Below are positions 23,736 through 36,060 of a stretch of DNA of 64,000 nucleotides, in pieces. The notes beneath the pieces are model-generated. The model saw only the letters and a program-made list of their open reading frames with translations. It was not told the DNA's origin and did no database searches. Positions within the stretch are counted from its first letter, which is position 1; the number at the start of each line of letters is the position of its first letter. This DNA is from Candidula unifasciata (lineage: Eukaryota; Mollusca; Gastropoda; Stylommatophora; Geomitridae): positions 524,556 through 588,555 of the forward strand of contig CAJHNH020007057.1 in NCBI GenBank assembly GCA_905116865.2. The letters run 5' to 3'. A program made the translations under genes and the position numbers.

Positions 23736-24424
23736 AGTAGAAGAAGACGGAGAAACAGAAGAAGATGGAGGAGGAGGAGGAGGAGGAAGCAGAGAAGCAG
23801 ACGGTTATATCAGATGCTTTATCCACTGCATCGGGACCAAAGAGAATTATATCCCACCTTCATTAACTTAAGAATGTATAGCGTCCATGGCGCCTAGACT
23901 ATGACTGTTAGAATCGGACGTAGTTACCCTATGCCACTCCGCCCTGTCCCCATGGAAACGTCGCATATGTTGACATTTTGCTGTTTCACCGCCACTAACT
24001 GGGTCAGAATGGCTCAAGCCTTTATAATGGAGCAGCCGCAGGATTTTGTAGTCAACCGTGTCTCTAGTCCGCACAGAACTGTACCATGTTGATGAAGCCG
24101 TTAACTCTCTCAGTCTTGAGCGCTGCCACCGAGAAAACATTGGAAGCTCGCCCCCCCCCCCTTTCCGCCCTACCTTCTCTCAATCTTACAACTTTTCTGG
24201 TGCATAAACAATAGGGGAAATAGTCCACAACAGTTATTACTTCAAACATGTCAAAGATGTGTCCAGGGTTTCTCATAAATAACCCCATAGGCAAAAAACA
24301 AGAACAAAGAAGTAACTTTGTCTGCTTAGGTGTTTCGTCCTTTTTAGGACGAAATTTTTTTGTTATTTGAAGCCCCACACTGGCTTTTGCCGGGGGCTGC
24401 AATATAGGCAGGTCATACATATGG

Positions 24425-24535
24425 CCAATCGTCTGAACGCGGTTTCTGGGACCTCTCCACGGCGATCCTCATCTCCATGGTGGCACATTGTGTCATCGGG
24501 TGTTTATCGCTTATGTGATGTCCTGGTGGGGTAGA
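24425..24535. mobile_element. Repeat-F copy
   Basis: TGGGACCTCTCCACGG, GTCATCGGGTGTTTATCGCT and TGATGTCCTGGTGGGG. Confidence 0.7.
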
Positions 24536-24689
24536 GAGTCAGTCAGTCACTCAGTAACTTTGTGTACTTTTTAAGTGGTTAATCCAAGCTCCTTGGCAAG
24601 TCGACACTATCCATGGGACACCTTAGGTCAATAAATATACAGCTGAAGTCTTTCGCTGGTCTTAACGAGTATTTGGTACACTGCGCATG

Positions 24690-24925
24690 GAGCCACTGAG
24701 ACTTGAGGGAGGAGGGGGGTGCGAAGTTTCAAGGCACGGCGTCAGCCTCGAGTGCTGGAGGTCAAAGGTTCAGGTCCCGGTGAAGGCAGGGATTTTTTCA
24801 CGTGGACTTCTAGCAATTTCCCCTGGTCTCCGGGTAGTAAGATCGGACGCTCGAGTGTATTGTTGCGCAAGAAAAAAATCCATTGGCAGTTGGAAATCCA
24901 AAAAAGGTCTTTAGAAAATATACTA
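24690..24925 (+). mobile_element. SINE-D copy, 3' truncated
   Basis: Head AAGGCACGGCGTCAGCCTC with B box GGTTCAGGTCCC, then CACGTGGACTTCTAGCAATT and the TCCATTGGCAGTTGGAAAT block. Confidence 0.8.
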
Positions 24926-25545
24926 TAAAGCGGAGTTGATTTAATTAGGCGTGTTTCACTGCATTTAAGTAGAGCAGTATTTTCTGACCAACATAAACAA
25001 GTTCAAGTTACAATTACAAAAGTGTAGGTTGATACAGCCAATGAATGAAAGAGGAGATGCTAATTAATGGGCGTGATGTAATGAATCACAATTAAGCACG
25101 CAGTGGGTCGACTGGAAGCCAGTGAGTTAGGGGTGTCATAATTATAACTTCCTAGGAGGGTTTTAGGGATATCGGTGATTTGCTGTGCTGATTTGCAGTT
25201 CAAGATCGGATTCTTCAAGTCTTTTAGTACGAAGGAACTCACTATACGTTCAGTGGCTACTCTGTACATGATATACACTTTATTTCTCTTTCTATTCTCT
25301 TCTTTTACTTCTTCGGGTGTCGAGGAAGACAAAAGATCATGCTTTGTGCTCTTATGATTGCTTATAACATAGACACATCGTAGTGCTGTAGAGTTTCTAT
25401 AATGTTATGTTTCCATATTTTTCTTGGTCTACCTCTTGACCCACGCCCTTCCCCTCTTCATTCTCTATTATATTACCTATTTTAATTGATTTTGTACTAT
25501 AAAACACTACATATAAAGAAATGTGTGCCTGTTTCCGGCTCTATG
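24926..25545. other. No gene recognised
   Basis: AT-rich sequence with short ORFs on both strands. Nothing supportable. Confidence 0.35.
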
Positions 25546-25549
25546 AGAC

Positions 25550-25895
25550 ACACTCTCTATGAGACAAATATTACGAATACCTTGGACGGACAGAGTAACT
25601 AACAAAAGATTGCTTGAAAGAAGCTTATGAATTATATCGCTATATACAACAGTAAGAAAGAGCCAAACACTGTTCTTTGGCCTCATAATGAGAAGAGAGA
25701 CATTTGAGAACATTGTAACAACTGGAAAGATCAGCGGGAAAATGGGGAGAGGCAGACCCCAAGAGAGATGATGCTGGATGGGCTGAAACGATGGCATGAA
25801 GGGATATCAAGAGAGTTGTTCCAGTCAACCAGGGATCGTGATCTTTGGAGACGCATGAGCGCCTACGCTAGTTGGCAGGGTACATGATGATGATG
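25550..25895 (+). mobile_element. LINE 3' end
   Basis: Plus-strand tail with stops: RDIENIVTTGKISGKMGRGR, then RDRDLWRRMSAYASWQGT, then a (GAT)n 3' tail at 25884-25915. The same lineage recurs at 47.1 and 61.5 kb. Confidence 0.82.
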
Positions 25896-26189
25896 ATGAT
25901 GACGATGATAATGATGAGACACACTGTTGCTAGTAAAGGGAAAGAAAACGTAAATAAAGCACTACTGAATTCAAAACAACTTGAGACTGAAGGTCAGTCT
26001 CTTGGGTGGTCACAACTACGGGTAGCGGCTCAGACTTACATCCAAGAGTGCCAATCAATGCCCACGAATATCTTTGGGATACTAAATAACTATTTTCGGG
26101 GGGCGCCGATAAAAAGAAGACATTTTAAGGGGTGGGGCTCTGAGGTGAGACTTCAAGGGACCCTAGCTTTGTTTAAGTGTGTAGTAATA

Positions 26190-27085
26190 ATTATAATATA
26201 CCCACTCAGGCAGAAGACACAATCAGACAGGTTTGCATCATTGGGAACATTAGGCGAGGAGAGGAGTGGGTCAGAGTGCCAGCTGAACAGTCAGACTTGT
26301 TTAGAGTCATAATCACGATGAGCCAGGAATGCAGAGACTGACCAGCAGGTGCCACAGAGGTGGAAATTCAGGAATTAATTCAAGATAATGCTCGCTCAGA
26401 GGATTTGATCATCTACACAGACAGTTCAGTGTCAAGAGGCAATAGAAGTGCATGGGGATTCTTTGTAAAAGTTATTGATCGACGTTTGATGCAGGAGAGC
26501 CTAGCATATGATACCACAACATCCAGTTTAAGAATGGAGGTGGAGGCGGTCACTGCAGCTTTCCGCTGGCTAGAGAACACGACACACACACATATCGTGA
26601 TTGTAACTGACTCAGAAAGCATGCTGAGGAAGATCAGAACAGGTATGCTTCGTGCAAAGTGGCATGCTTCGCTGCGGAGGACACGGGTGAGGAGTATTGT
26701 CTTGATTTTTTCACCGGGGCTCGCCGGTGTGTTGGGAAATAAACAGGCGGGCAGACTGGCTGGCTCTGCACAAATTGGTGAAATACCTAAACATGATAAG
26801 AAAGACGTGGTTAGTGCCTTGTGGGAGAGCGTGTACAGTTAGGAGGAGCAGATGGATCACCACAGTCTTGTGAGATTGAAGGAGGGAGGAGTGACGAGAG
26901 GTTCTGGCAGATGCTCGAGGCTCAGAGGAAAGGCAAGACGGACGTTTAATAAGAATGCTACTGGCACAATTAGTATCGGAACTCTTCGCAGGCTGCTGAA
27001 GATGGGGATGCAGCGCTTACGGGAATGCCCCGAGTGCTGTGATGTTTTTCCCCTCGATAAAATGGTGCCGGTCGTCACCAGAAAA
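26190..27085 (+). mobile_element. LINE fragment with RNase H domain
   Basis: ORF 26360-26842 carries IIYTDSSVSRG (first catalytic Asp), RMEVEAVTAAF (Glu) and VIVTDSESM (second Asp). The usual PGHxGVxGNExAD end reads PGLAGVLGNKQAGRLAG, so the catalytic His and last Asp are lost. A C-terminal IGTLRRLLKMG...CPEC tail follows near 26980-27040. Non-functional relic. Confidence 0.88.
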
Positions 27086-27239
27086 GTGGCTTTACAAAGG
27101 TACTTTCTTATAACTGTAGCACTGGGAAAAAATCTGATGCCATAGCAGGTGCCAATAGTGAATTAAGTTGCATACTCTGTGTAAGTTAGTTAGTTTTTCC
27201 TGATGATGGTTCAGAATGGAGGGAATTAAATGGTATGAT

Positions 27240-27570
27240 ATAATCACTAATGTAGAGCTCTAGGAGAGAACTAAGCCAGCCCCAGTGGACCAAGAGGTGA
27301 AGAAAAGACGCTGGCGTTGGATATGACGGACATTGAGAAAACCGGAGAACAGAATAACTAGAATGTCTTTGCACTGGAACCCACATGGGCATAGAAATAA
27401 ACAAAGGCCAAAAACACATGGAGAAGCGACCTGGAGAATGAAGTTAGAAAAATGGGGAGGACACGAAGAGAGCTGCATGCGATAGCAAAGGATAGAACGA
27501 CTTGGCGTGAGTTGGTTGAGGGCCTATGCTCCATTGGGGGCTAGAAAGGCAGAAGCAGATGATGGTTCTA
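27240..27570 (+). mobile_element. LINE 3' end
   Basis: Frame-shifted ORF2 tail that reads WKNGEDTKRA-like and LRAYAPLGARKAEADDG. The same lineage lies at 17.7 (minus) and 50.6 kb (minus). Confidence 0.75.
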
Positions 27571-27637
27571 GGCAGGGCCTCTCTTGGTCTGTCCCCGTTT
27601 ATACTCTATATAACCCAAAATTTCAAAAGAATTGTTG

Positions 27638-27913
27638 GTACTTTCTTATTAACCGACCACACACAGGGGAAATCTACTGGTCACGGGACAGTCAAATATT
27701 TAAGGGAGTGGTAGATCAAACGTATTGTTTTGATTAGGGTTAGAGTGAGGGTTAGAATTAGGGTTAGAGTTAGGGTTAGGTTAAAGTGCGAAAACACTGG
27801 CCATGAAAGAAACGCGCTAATGCAAAGAAACCACGGAAAACCCCGCTCTTACCACCCTCTAAAATAGTGGACTGTCCCGTGACGTCATTTGTGGTCGGCT
27901 AAAAATAAGGCAC
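27638..27913. mobile_element. MITE-G with telomere-like centre
   Basis: Inverted ends: ACCGACCACACACAGGGG... with GGTCACGGGACAGTC on the left, GACTGTCCCGTGACGTCA...TGGTCGGCT on the right. The centre (27735-27783) holds degenerate TTAGGG units. Confidence 0.75.
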
Positions 27914-28149
27914 CGATTTTTTTCCGGTAATGGTTCGTGTGGTAACTTAGGTCTCTAACACATTTTCTAAGGAAGAGGACTGGGGTCGATGGCCTGCTCC
28001 CCCTATAACTAATTGTTCTGGGGGAGGGACCCAACGTTCCCCCAAGTTTCGGCGCTCCTACCCGCAACCATATCTCCCCCTCCCCCCCCCCTTTTTTTTT
28101 TCAAAAAACTGTCGGCAACAGTGATAGTTGTGAACAATGCTGACGTATA

Positions 28150-28370
28150 AAAATGACACTGGCAATCAGAGAGTCGAGTAATTGGGGAGCTTTGAAGTCG
28201 GAGTGCATCTGCCGGAGAGGCAAGGAACCAACAGTCTGTATTCAAGAGAATGAGATCTGTAAAACTGATGCACTCAGGTTCTGGAGCAGGACTCAGTTCA
28301 GTAGTGGACGACCAACCAGAACTTTCCGCCACAGTGTACAGCTGGTGAACGCGAAGAAGAAGACGAAGAT
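28150..28370 (+). mobile_element. SINE-A copy
   Basis: GAGAGTCGAGTAATTGGGG core, AAGTCGGAGTGCATCTGCCG and GGTGAACGCGAAGAAGAAG tail. Confidence 0.87.
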
Positions 28371-28467
28371 TGAATGAGCATAAATTGGTACGCGGAGAAG
28401 ACATGCGAGGCAAAGGCGACCGGCGTGGTCCTAACCACTTCAAAAACTGATGCCCTAACCGGTCTAA

Positions 28468-28605
28468 AAAAAAAGGTTCTTTTATTCTGCGCCTTCAGAC
28501 GTATTGGGCATATAGGGCCAGACTTGTATTTTATAGTCTAATCGGTACTCAGTGGGGAATGTGGTTAACATAACGCCGGCCGCCTTTACTTCCCAGCACT
28601 GCGGA
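28468..28605 (-). mobile_element. SINE-B, 3' part
   Basis: GGGCATATAGGGCCAGACTT, ATTTTATAGTCTAATCGG and CGCCGGCCGCCTTTACTTCC. Confidence 0.78.
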
Positions 28606-28664
28606 TCTAAACGTACTTCCAATACGCCCACGGTTACAATCATGATTTTTGTTTTCAAAGCCAT

Positions 28665-28830
28665 AGGCGGCGTAAGTGGTTTATGTGTTGCCTTGTGATT
28701 CCAAGGTGCCGAGTTTGATCCCAGTTGCAGTCGATTAGCAAACAGACCGCTTTAAGCTGGTTTCGACAATGGTATCGTCAGCCGACCATTTAGTCAGTTA
28801 TGTCAAACTATTAAACATAATTATTGCATA
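28665..28830 (+). mobile_element. SINE-E copy
   Basis: B box GAGTTTGATCCCAGTTGCAG, then CGACAATGGTATCGTCAGCC and CATTTAGTCAGTTATGTCAA. Matches copies at 44.7 and 57.5 kb. Confidence 0.65.
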
Positions 28831-29034
28831 GTGAAATCCCTAACAGCAAACACATACTGAAGTAAGTTCTGCAGCTTTCAATCGAGGAAAAACTTACTTT
28901 TATATACAGAAAGCAAGTGGGACACAAAAAGTTAAAATAACCTTGTAAAAAATAAATGAATTAACTAATCAAGCCGATTTCGAGTGTTAATTTAAAAACT
29001 GTACGATTAGGTAAAAATGAAATGACTAAATTTA

Positions 29035-29514
29035 TCAAGACCCAATACTCAAGTGTTCTCTGTGGCAAGCCTGCGGGTCTGGTTCGGGAATTAGGCCGCT
29101 CCGTGCAGCTCCCAGTTCTGAAATAGCTCCTGTGTCAACGCCCACTTCTTGAATTAACACACTTAAACTCAATGCATAAGCCACCTTGACAATAAACAGA
29201 ACAAATGGACGGCGCTGAAAACAATAAAGAATGCCGCGACTAAAACACAGACTAAGAAACGTGCGATATTTGCTGGTAAAGAGAAGATATGAGTCACATC
29301 TGGTGATGGCTGGGTGATCTGAGCCAGTGGTGATCACCGCGAGGAGGAATTCCAATGGGCTTCCCCCGTTTCCTGCAATTTCATTGGCTAAAAACCGACG
29401 GGGAAGCCACACCCGATCTATGAATGACTCAAAAGTTAGTAGTAAGGCGAACTGGAGAAGTCCATCTGCAGTAGTTTTGTGAAAACTAATTGTATGGCAG
29501 TGAATATAATTCAA
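29035..29514 (-). other. Unrecognised 159-aa ORF
   Basis: Open minus-strand frame, not low complexity, with no motif I recognise and no clear splice context. It lies about 120 bp from tRNA-Gln and contains a CCAAT-type motif near 29390. It could be chance, a UTR or a promoter region. Confidence 0.2.
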
Positions 29515-29629
29515 AAAGTGTATGTTTAATAATTAAAAGTATAAATAAAGTCTTTATAATTTTAAAAATATAATTAGTTTGAAGATAAGCCATTTAAATA
29601 AATAAATTACTTAGAAAATTTTGAAGTGA

Positions 29630-29701
29630 GGTTCCATGGTGTAATGGTTAGCACTTTGGACTCTGAATCCAGCGATCCGAGTTCAAATCTCGGTGGAACC
29701 T
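29630..29701 (+). tRNA. tRNA-Gln(CTG)
   Basis: A 72-nt complete cloverleaf. Acceptor arm GGTTCCA pairs with TGGAACC. The A box is GTGTAATGGTTAGC, the anticodon loop CTCTGAA has anticodon CTG at 29663-29665, and the B box is GAGTTCAAATC. There is no encoded CCA and no intron. A run of ten T's starts 6 nt downstream, as expected for RNA polymerase III termination. It differs from the usual animal tRNA-Gln mainly by T at position 27, giving a T-G pair at the top of the anticodon stem. It looks functional. Confidence 0.95.
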
Positions 29702-29720
29702 AAACATTTTTTTTTTTTAC
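29702..29720 (+). terminator. Pol III terminator of tRNA-Gln
   Basis: Poly-T run directly after the tRNA 3' end (from about 29707). Confidence 0.8.
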
Positions 29721-29887
29721 ATTAAAATTTTTATGACATTATTTTGCCGAAGCAAGTCGTCAGAGACAAGACATCTAATTAAATTAGGGATAAACAGACA
29801 GAACCTAAATGCTCGCATCCTGAGAATACCATCTCATCAATCATATGCCGTCTACACGATGTAGGTTTTGACTGTAATGGTTGCCAG

Positions 29888-30080
29888 TCTCTCTAGCGTA
29901 GTTGGCTAAACCGGATTACGCGGTGAGCGGGTGACGAACTCTTTGTGGTCCGGGTTCACTCCCGGAGGTGGGCAGAAAAGTCACATTTCTCCCAGATTTA
30001 CAGAATTTAAAAGGCCGAAAGGTTGCGATACCCATAATACCGAGCCTAAGGGTTAACAACTCATGGCTTCTGGATACTAA
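29888..30080 (+). mobile_element. SINE-C copy
   Basis: A box TAGCGTAGTTGGCTAAACCG and B box GGGTTCACTCCC, then GGCAGAAAAGTCACATTTCT and GGCCGAAAGGTTGCGATACC. It starts about 185 bp after tRNA-Gln but is not derived from it. Confidence 0.85.
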
Positions 30081-30099
30081 AACAAACAACTGTAATGGT

Positions 30100-30260
30100 T
30101 CTTTAATACTCTGTCTCTTGTCTTCGTTCTTCACTCTCTGTTGGCCCATTTCTTGATGTTGCCCTCCCACTTGTATCGTTGCCTACCTCTTGTTCTCGAC
30201 CTTTCCCTCCACCATGGTTTTTGAAAAGCATATTATGTCTCTTAATTGTGGCATAAATAT
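30100..30260 (-). mobile_element. LINE 3' end, short
   Basis: The minus frame reads RGRQRYKWEGNIKKWANREW, a typical ORF2 tail. A related fragment lies at 30.9 kb on the plus strand. Confidence 0.5.
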
Positions 30261-30304
30261 TTCAATTGTCTCTTCTTTATTTCATTTAGTAGTTCTTTTC
30301 TGCC

Positions 30305-30525
30305 TGTCCAAAAGCATGTCGTAAGAGTTGACTAATTGGGAGCCTCCTTCAAAGTCGGAGTACATCTGCCCGAGAGGCAAGGAACCAACAGTCTGTATGC
30401 AAATAACTCAGACCTGTCAAACGGATGTACACGCAACACTCAATTTCTGAACTAGAGTCCAGAAGTGGACGAACAACCAGAGTTTACAGCCGGCGAACGC
30501 GAAGAAGAGGAAGAAGAAGAACTAG
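30305..30525 (+). mobile_element. SINE-A copy
   Basis: GTCGTAAGAGTTGACTAATT core to CCGGCGAACGCGAAGAAGAG tail, followed by C- and A-runs to about 30604. Confidence 0.87.
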
Positions 30526-30889
30526 TTCTCCCCCCCCCCCCCCCATTCAGACAGTTGCTTAAAACGCCCCAAAATTCAAAAAAAAAAAAAAAAAAAAAAA
30601 AAAACACCGAAAACTCGGCCAGACAGGAAGAAGGAAAGATGGAGACCAGAGATCATATACACTAGTTCTGTGTGTTCTGTTCTTTCTTCACAGACTAAGA
30701 AGAAGAGAACAACGACGGTGGACATAAATTCGAGTCCCGAGAAGGTCACAGAGAATCTATAAAGATCAACGGCTGGTGACGCAGACAGCGGAGTGTGTAG
30801 TATTAGTACAACGAGATATGCTCATGACACGATAGAGAACACGGATGGCCATCATAGAAGAGTTTGGATCCTGTCCATATAATAGTCTG

Positions 30890-31050
30890 AAATTAGCAAT
30901 AGCATCGCAACGAAGGCAAGGAAGCAAGAGGTCGGCAATGATATAGGTGGGAGGACAACATCAACAGATGACGATACAGCAGTCTAAGAGTGTGTAAAAC
31001 TAAGGCAAGAGACAGTGTAGGTTGAAGATCCATTGCATCCTATCGTCACT
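30890..31050 (+). mobile_element. LINE 3' end, short
   Basis: Degraded tail with EDNIN-like and KTKARDSVG peptides, similar to the minus-strand copy at 30.1 kb. Confidence 0.45.
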
Positions 31051-31088
31051 GTGCAAACAATACCTGACTCGACGACTGATTCACTGAC

Positions 31089-31520
31089 TTACGGTCCTAA
31101 ATTATCGAGGCGGAAAATATACCCTAACAGAGCCTCAGTCACATGTCAATTGCGAACTTCCGGGGATTATAACCCAACCGCCGAATTGCGAACTTCCGGC
31201 GACTTCCGCCACCGCCGAGAGTATCCCAAACGTCGCTCACGCGGCGTAGATTGGGGCTAAACTAGATGGCTAGGACTCACGAGCAAATGAAATGTAGGCA
31301 GCTGCAGGAGATGCAGTAGCTGCTGCTCGTAAGTTCCAGCCATCTAGTTTAGCCCCAATCCACGCCGCGTGAGCGGCGTGTAGGATATTCTCGACTGCGG
31401 CGGAAGTCGCCGAAAGTGCCCAATTTAGGACGACGGAAGTGGGCAATTGACACGTGACTGAGGTTCTGTTAGGGTAGATTTTCTGCCTCAATAATTTAGG
31501 ACCGTAATTCGGAGGATAGC
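31089..31520. mobile_element. Foldback element, second copy
   Basis: Palindromic arms share TTACGGTCCTAAATTAT and CCTCAGTCACATGTCAATTG with their inverse, around a CCATCTAGTTTAGCCCCAAT block as at 10.9 kb. The right end keeps TTCGGAGGATAGCC. The left terminal repeat is lost. Confidence 0.83.
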
Positions 31521-31534
31521 CCACAAATTCATTG

Positions 31535-31620
31535 AAGTTATGAAAGAAAATAGTTGTGTGGGGGTCGCTACAACATAAGGAAACTGTATTAAAGGGTCGC
31601 GTCACTAGGAAGGTTCATTT
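31535..31620. mobile_element. hAT fragment resembling SPIN
   Basis: GGGGGTCGCTACAACATAAG followed by CTGTATTAAAGGGTCGCG and ACTAGGAAGGTT. From memory this matches the end of the SPIN hAT transposon. Confidence 0.65.
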
Positions 31621-32069
31621 TCGTCGCATTCTTCTAAAAAGCCGCATCTCCGCTTCTAGTAAATATAAATAACCCTAAATATCAAATTAACAGTGAATCT
31701 GCAATAATTGCAGTTAAAGTGTAGTTCAAACTTGATCGAATAGAGCGTTTAATTCCAAGAAGAAGAATTTAAACCAGTTAGAGTTCAATTTCTAGCTTTG
31801 GGAAATTCCCGGGAAAAACCAGCAGTGCCAAAAATAGAATACGACGGCCAACAAATGAAGTGTGTCCTTAGATGAACGCTTAGAGCGGGGAGGAGAGCGG
31901 AATGGGAGTAGCGGTTAAACTGTTAGATAGTACATAGATCGATGGTTGACAGATCGATAGATCATAGATCAATAGCTCATAGGTCAATAGTTCATAGATC
32001 GCTGTTTGTGAGACCGGAATGTACTCATCGAATCAGGGAATTTTGTAAAATGGACTTGGCTTCCAAGTG

Positions 32070-32814
<745 letters not shown>

Positions 32815-33259
32815 ACTAATGGGATGTTACTATCAGTTGTCCTGACTTTTTTCAAATTTCTCTACCTTTCTTGAATCAATCATGGAACGCATATGTAATT
32901 TAACAAATGCTAGTTTATGTATACACAAAACAGACGACTCGAAAAACAACAGAGATATAGTAGGAGAATTTATATATATACTCATTCAGTAATGTGCACA
33001 TTTTTTATATGAATTTTCAAACAAAACCATTTGTTGGCTGTGTGTGCTTTTATCGACAATTTTAGGCTCAAATCATTCAAGTGTAAGCGATATAGTAAAA
33101 AAAAAAAAAAAAATTGGTAGGAACATATGAGAAAATATACAATTTAAACAATGCTTGATTCAAGTTCATTTATCAGAATGTTTTGTATGTCATCATCGTA
33201 ATTATGAGTAGTATCATTAAAATTACAAACATCGGGCGTCTTCGTCAGAATTAGTTTCA
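32815..33259. other. No gene recognised
   Basis: AT-rich DNA with a poly-A run near 33098. Nothing supportable. Confidence 0.4.
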
Positions 33260-33910
33260 TTACCCTATAATATTACTCTCAGTGGTTCTTGTGTGCATGT
33301 TTCCATCTGCCATCCACCAGAGAGTTCTCAATGATAGCTCGCTTGTGCTTGTAAAAGGTTCGGTTAAAATCGAGAAGATTGGCTTCATTGCACCAGGTTT
33401 AGTCCCATATGGCTCAGTATCTCTCCACAGAACTGCTGGCCTCGTAGCAGCTGGGCTTGATAGGAAATGAGCGTAAACTCCACTAAAGCTGTTGGGCGAA
33501 GCTACTGAAAGAGCTTCGAGCTGGTTGTGATCACAACGGAACGACGTAGGGATAGGCATCGGTAGACTACACCCAGCCCCTGGAGGAAAAGAACTTTAGA
33601 CCCCTAAAACCAAAGTTGTCCGATCAGCGTTTGCCTTTGTTACTGCCAACTGCCAAAGTTTGTCTGATAAATGTCTGTCTGATGAACCAACCGTCCATTT
33701 GTCACTCTGGTCGTGCAGGTAGGCGCTTAGTTTGCTAGTGCGGCGAGGATAGATCATAATCTCAGTACCTGTTGCAATAATCACCATAACGTCTTGTTCG
33801 GTTGTATGATCAGCGCAGCAGGTGATCCCAGGCCTGGCAGTCAAGACCCAGGTCCGTCTGCTCCCGAGATTTTCAAGGGAAGTGACTCTCAACCTTCCTA
33901 ACGCCGCCAC
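33260..33910 (-). pseudogene. Unrecognised coding-like segment with one in-frame stop
   Basis: Two minus-strand ORFs (33910-33596 and 33559-33260) are in the same frame and separated by a single TAA. The peptide is mixed and not low complexity (CADHTTEQDVMVIIATGTE; VLWRDTEPYGTKPGAM). It might be a pseudogene, or exon(s) of a gene I do not know. The first residues overlap the end of a SPIN-like MITE. Function unknown. Confidence 0.3.
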
Positions 33911-34090
33911 CCTTTAATAAGTTCCTTATGAAGTGGCGACTCCCCCCTCACCCCCCCCCCCCCCACCCACCCAGACATACAATTATTTTTGTTACTTCGT
34001 CGTAACTTCAATTAATATGTGTTTTGTGATGGTCAGGCGACCCCTGTGAACAGGTTATTAGACCCAAAAAGGGTCGTGACCGGCTGGTCT
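33880..34090. mobile_element. hAT MITE resembling SPIN
   Basis: Starts CTCAACCTTCCTAACGCCGC, then ACCCTTTAATAAGTTCCTTA, a central TTACTTCGTCGTAACTTC, and ends GGCGACCCCTGTGAACAGG plus AGGGTCGTGACCGG. Order and wording match the two halves of SPIN as I recall them. A C-run interrupts it. Confidence 0.7.
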
Positions 34091-34349
34091 AGGGGATACA
34101 CAGGCCGAAACAATTATTGAAGAAGCACCACCCACTGATGATCAGCAGACTCCTCCTGTGCATACTCCCCCTGTGGTTCTTATTATTACATTATTGCTCT
34201 GGCAATATAAATGTATAGTCAAAACAGCAATATATGGTTTTCGGCATAATTGGCAATTAGAAGCAGATGTGAATTTTGTTGCATATCCTTCACAGACTGC
34301 TAAAGACCATTTGTTGACTATTTGGCTCTACAAGATATTTTGTTAAAAC

Positions 34350-34630
34350 ACCTAATAGATTGCTATTATTTGACATCATGAGAGCTAATAGACTGAAATG
34401 GTTGGGGTATATTGAAAGAATATCAGATGACACAGACGTAAAAACTGTATACACAAGGGAGATGAATGGTCGTAGACCACGAGGCAGACCAAGAAGACGA
34501 TGGAGAGATAATGTCCAGAAAGACCTGCAAACACTTAGTGGTACCAACTGGAAAGAGTAGGCCAACCAGAGAAATGAATGGAGGCGGGTGATATCTGCAG
34601 CAATGAACCTCATGGACTCGGAATGCTGAA
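34350..34630 (+). mobile_element. LINE 3' end
   Basis: ORF tail MRANRLKWLGYIERISDDTD, GRRPRGRPRRRWRDNVQKDL, then a few AAG-rich bases. The inverse copy is at 45.7 kb. Confidence 0.85.
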
Positions 34631-34639
34631 AAATAAAAA

Positions 34640-35354
34640 AAAGAAGAAGAATAGTTTGTCATTTCTTCCCCTGTGGTTGGATTGCGATATGAATGGCTAA
34701 TCATTACAAAGCTCTCTGCCAATGGAAGAAGAGACAGCTTTTGACTACAATACTTTATCAAAACATTTTATAAGTTAAAAATAATCTACATTTAAAAAAG
34801 ACATTGCCACCTATTTTTATGGCAACAAAATAATCCACAGTAAAACTGCACTAAAACAGATTCATAAAGCAACATCCATGTAAGAAAAAATTAAATAAAT
34901 AATTTTTACAAAGGTAAAATAAACAAATTTTAATCAGTAATGAGTACAGAAAGTAACGAAGGCTAAGATAAAATTATAAGATTACATTTAAAAGAATTCT
35001 TTTAAGAGTATGACATCAAAAATGTTTTATAGGTTACTGACAAAAATATAAAAAAAATTGGAACAAGAAAAATAATAAAACTAGTCCCCGGGAAAACAAA
35101 TATCATAAATGTACAAAGACGAATCTGTCAGTTGAAAGGTGCAAAATACAGCAGTCATGCTATAACAAGCGCAACACAATTACTTTCTTGGATGCAGAAG
35201 CTGAAGTAGGAGAAGGTCGAGAAGGATGAGAGGAAAAAATCAGCATGCAGAATGTGATCATTTCTACAAACAAATATTGGCGTGTGTGCTGTAAAGTAAA
35301 TATAAAAATAATGAAGACTTCTGGAGCCCTCTCAGAAACTGGTAAAAACAGTGC
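34640..35354. other. No gene recognised
   Basis: AT-rich sequence. Nothing supportable. Confidence 0.4.
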
Positions 35355-36060
35355 ACACGAGGTAAAAACAACATCCTAAATGTTAATATAGAAAGAACAA
35401 TCATGTACCAGAACAGTACTAAAAACGACATCCTAAATGTTAATATAGAAAGAACAATCATGTACCAGAACAGTACTAAAAACGACATCCTAAATGTTAA
35501 TATGGAAAGAACAATCACGCACCAGGACAGTACTGAAAACAACATCCAAAATGTTAATATAAAAAGAACAATCCCGCACCAGAACAGTTCTAAAAACAAC
35601 ATCCTAAAAGTTAATATGAAAAGAACAATCACGCACCAGAACAGTACTAAAAACAACATCCAAAATGTTAATATAAAAAGAACAATCCCGCACCAGAACA
35701 GTTCTAAAAACAACATCCTAAATGTTAATATGGAAAGAACAATCACGCACCAGAACAGTACTAAAAACAACATCCTAAATGTTAATATGAAAAGAACAAT
35801 CACGCACCAGAACAGTACTAAAAACAACATCCAAAATGTTAATATGAAAAGAACAATCACGCACCAGAACAGTACTAAAAACAACATCTTAAATGTTAAT
35901 ATGAAAAGAACAATCACGCACCAGAACAGTACTAAAAACAACATCTTAAATGTTAATATGGAAAGAACAATCCCGCACCAGAACAGTACTAAAAACAACA
36001 TCTTAAATGTTAATATGAAAAGAACAATCTCGCACCAGAACAGTACTAATAACAACATAA
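35355..36060. repeat. 57-bp minisatellite, about 12 copies, open on both strands
   Basis: Unit contains ACAACATCCTAAATGTTAAT and ACAATCACGCACCAGAACAG. It encodes a 19-residue repeat on the plus strand (220 aa) and another on the minus strand (269 aa). Both are expected of a stop-free unit with a period divisible by 3. Confidence 0.93.

Noticed and set aside
27735..27783. Interstitial telomere repeat
   Set aside because: TTAGGG-like units are degenerate, short and inside MITE-G, so they are better explained as element sequence than as a telomere fusion.
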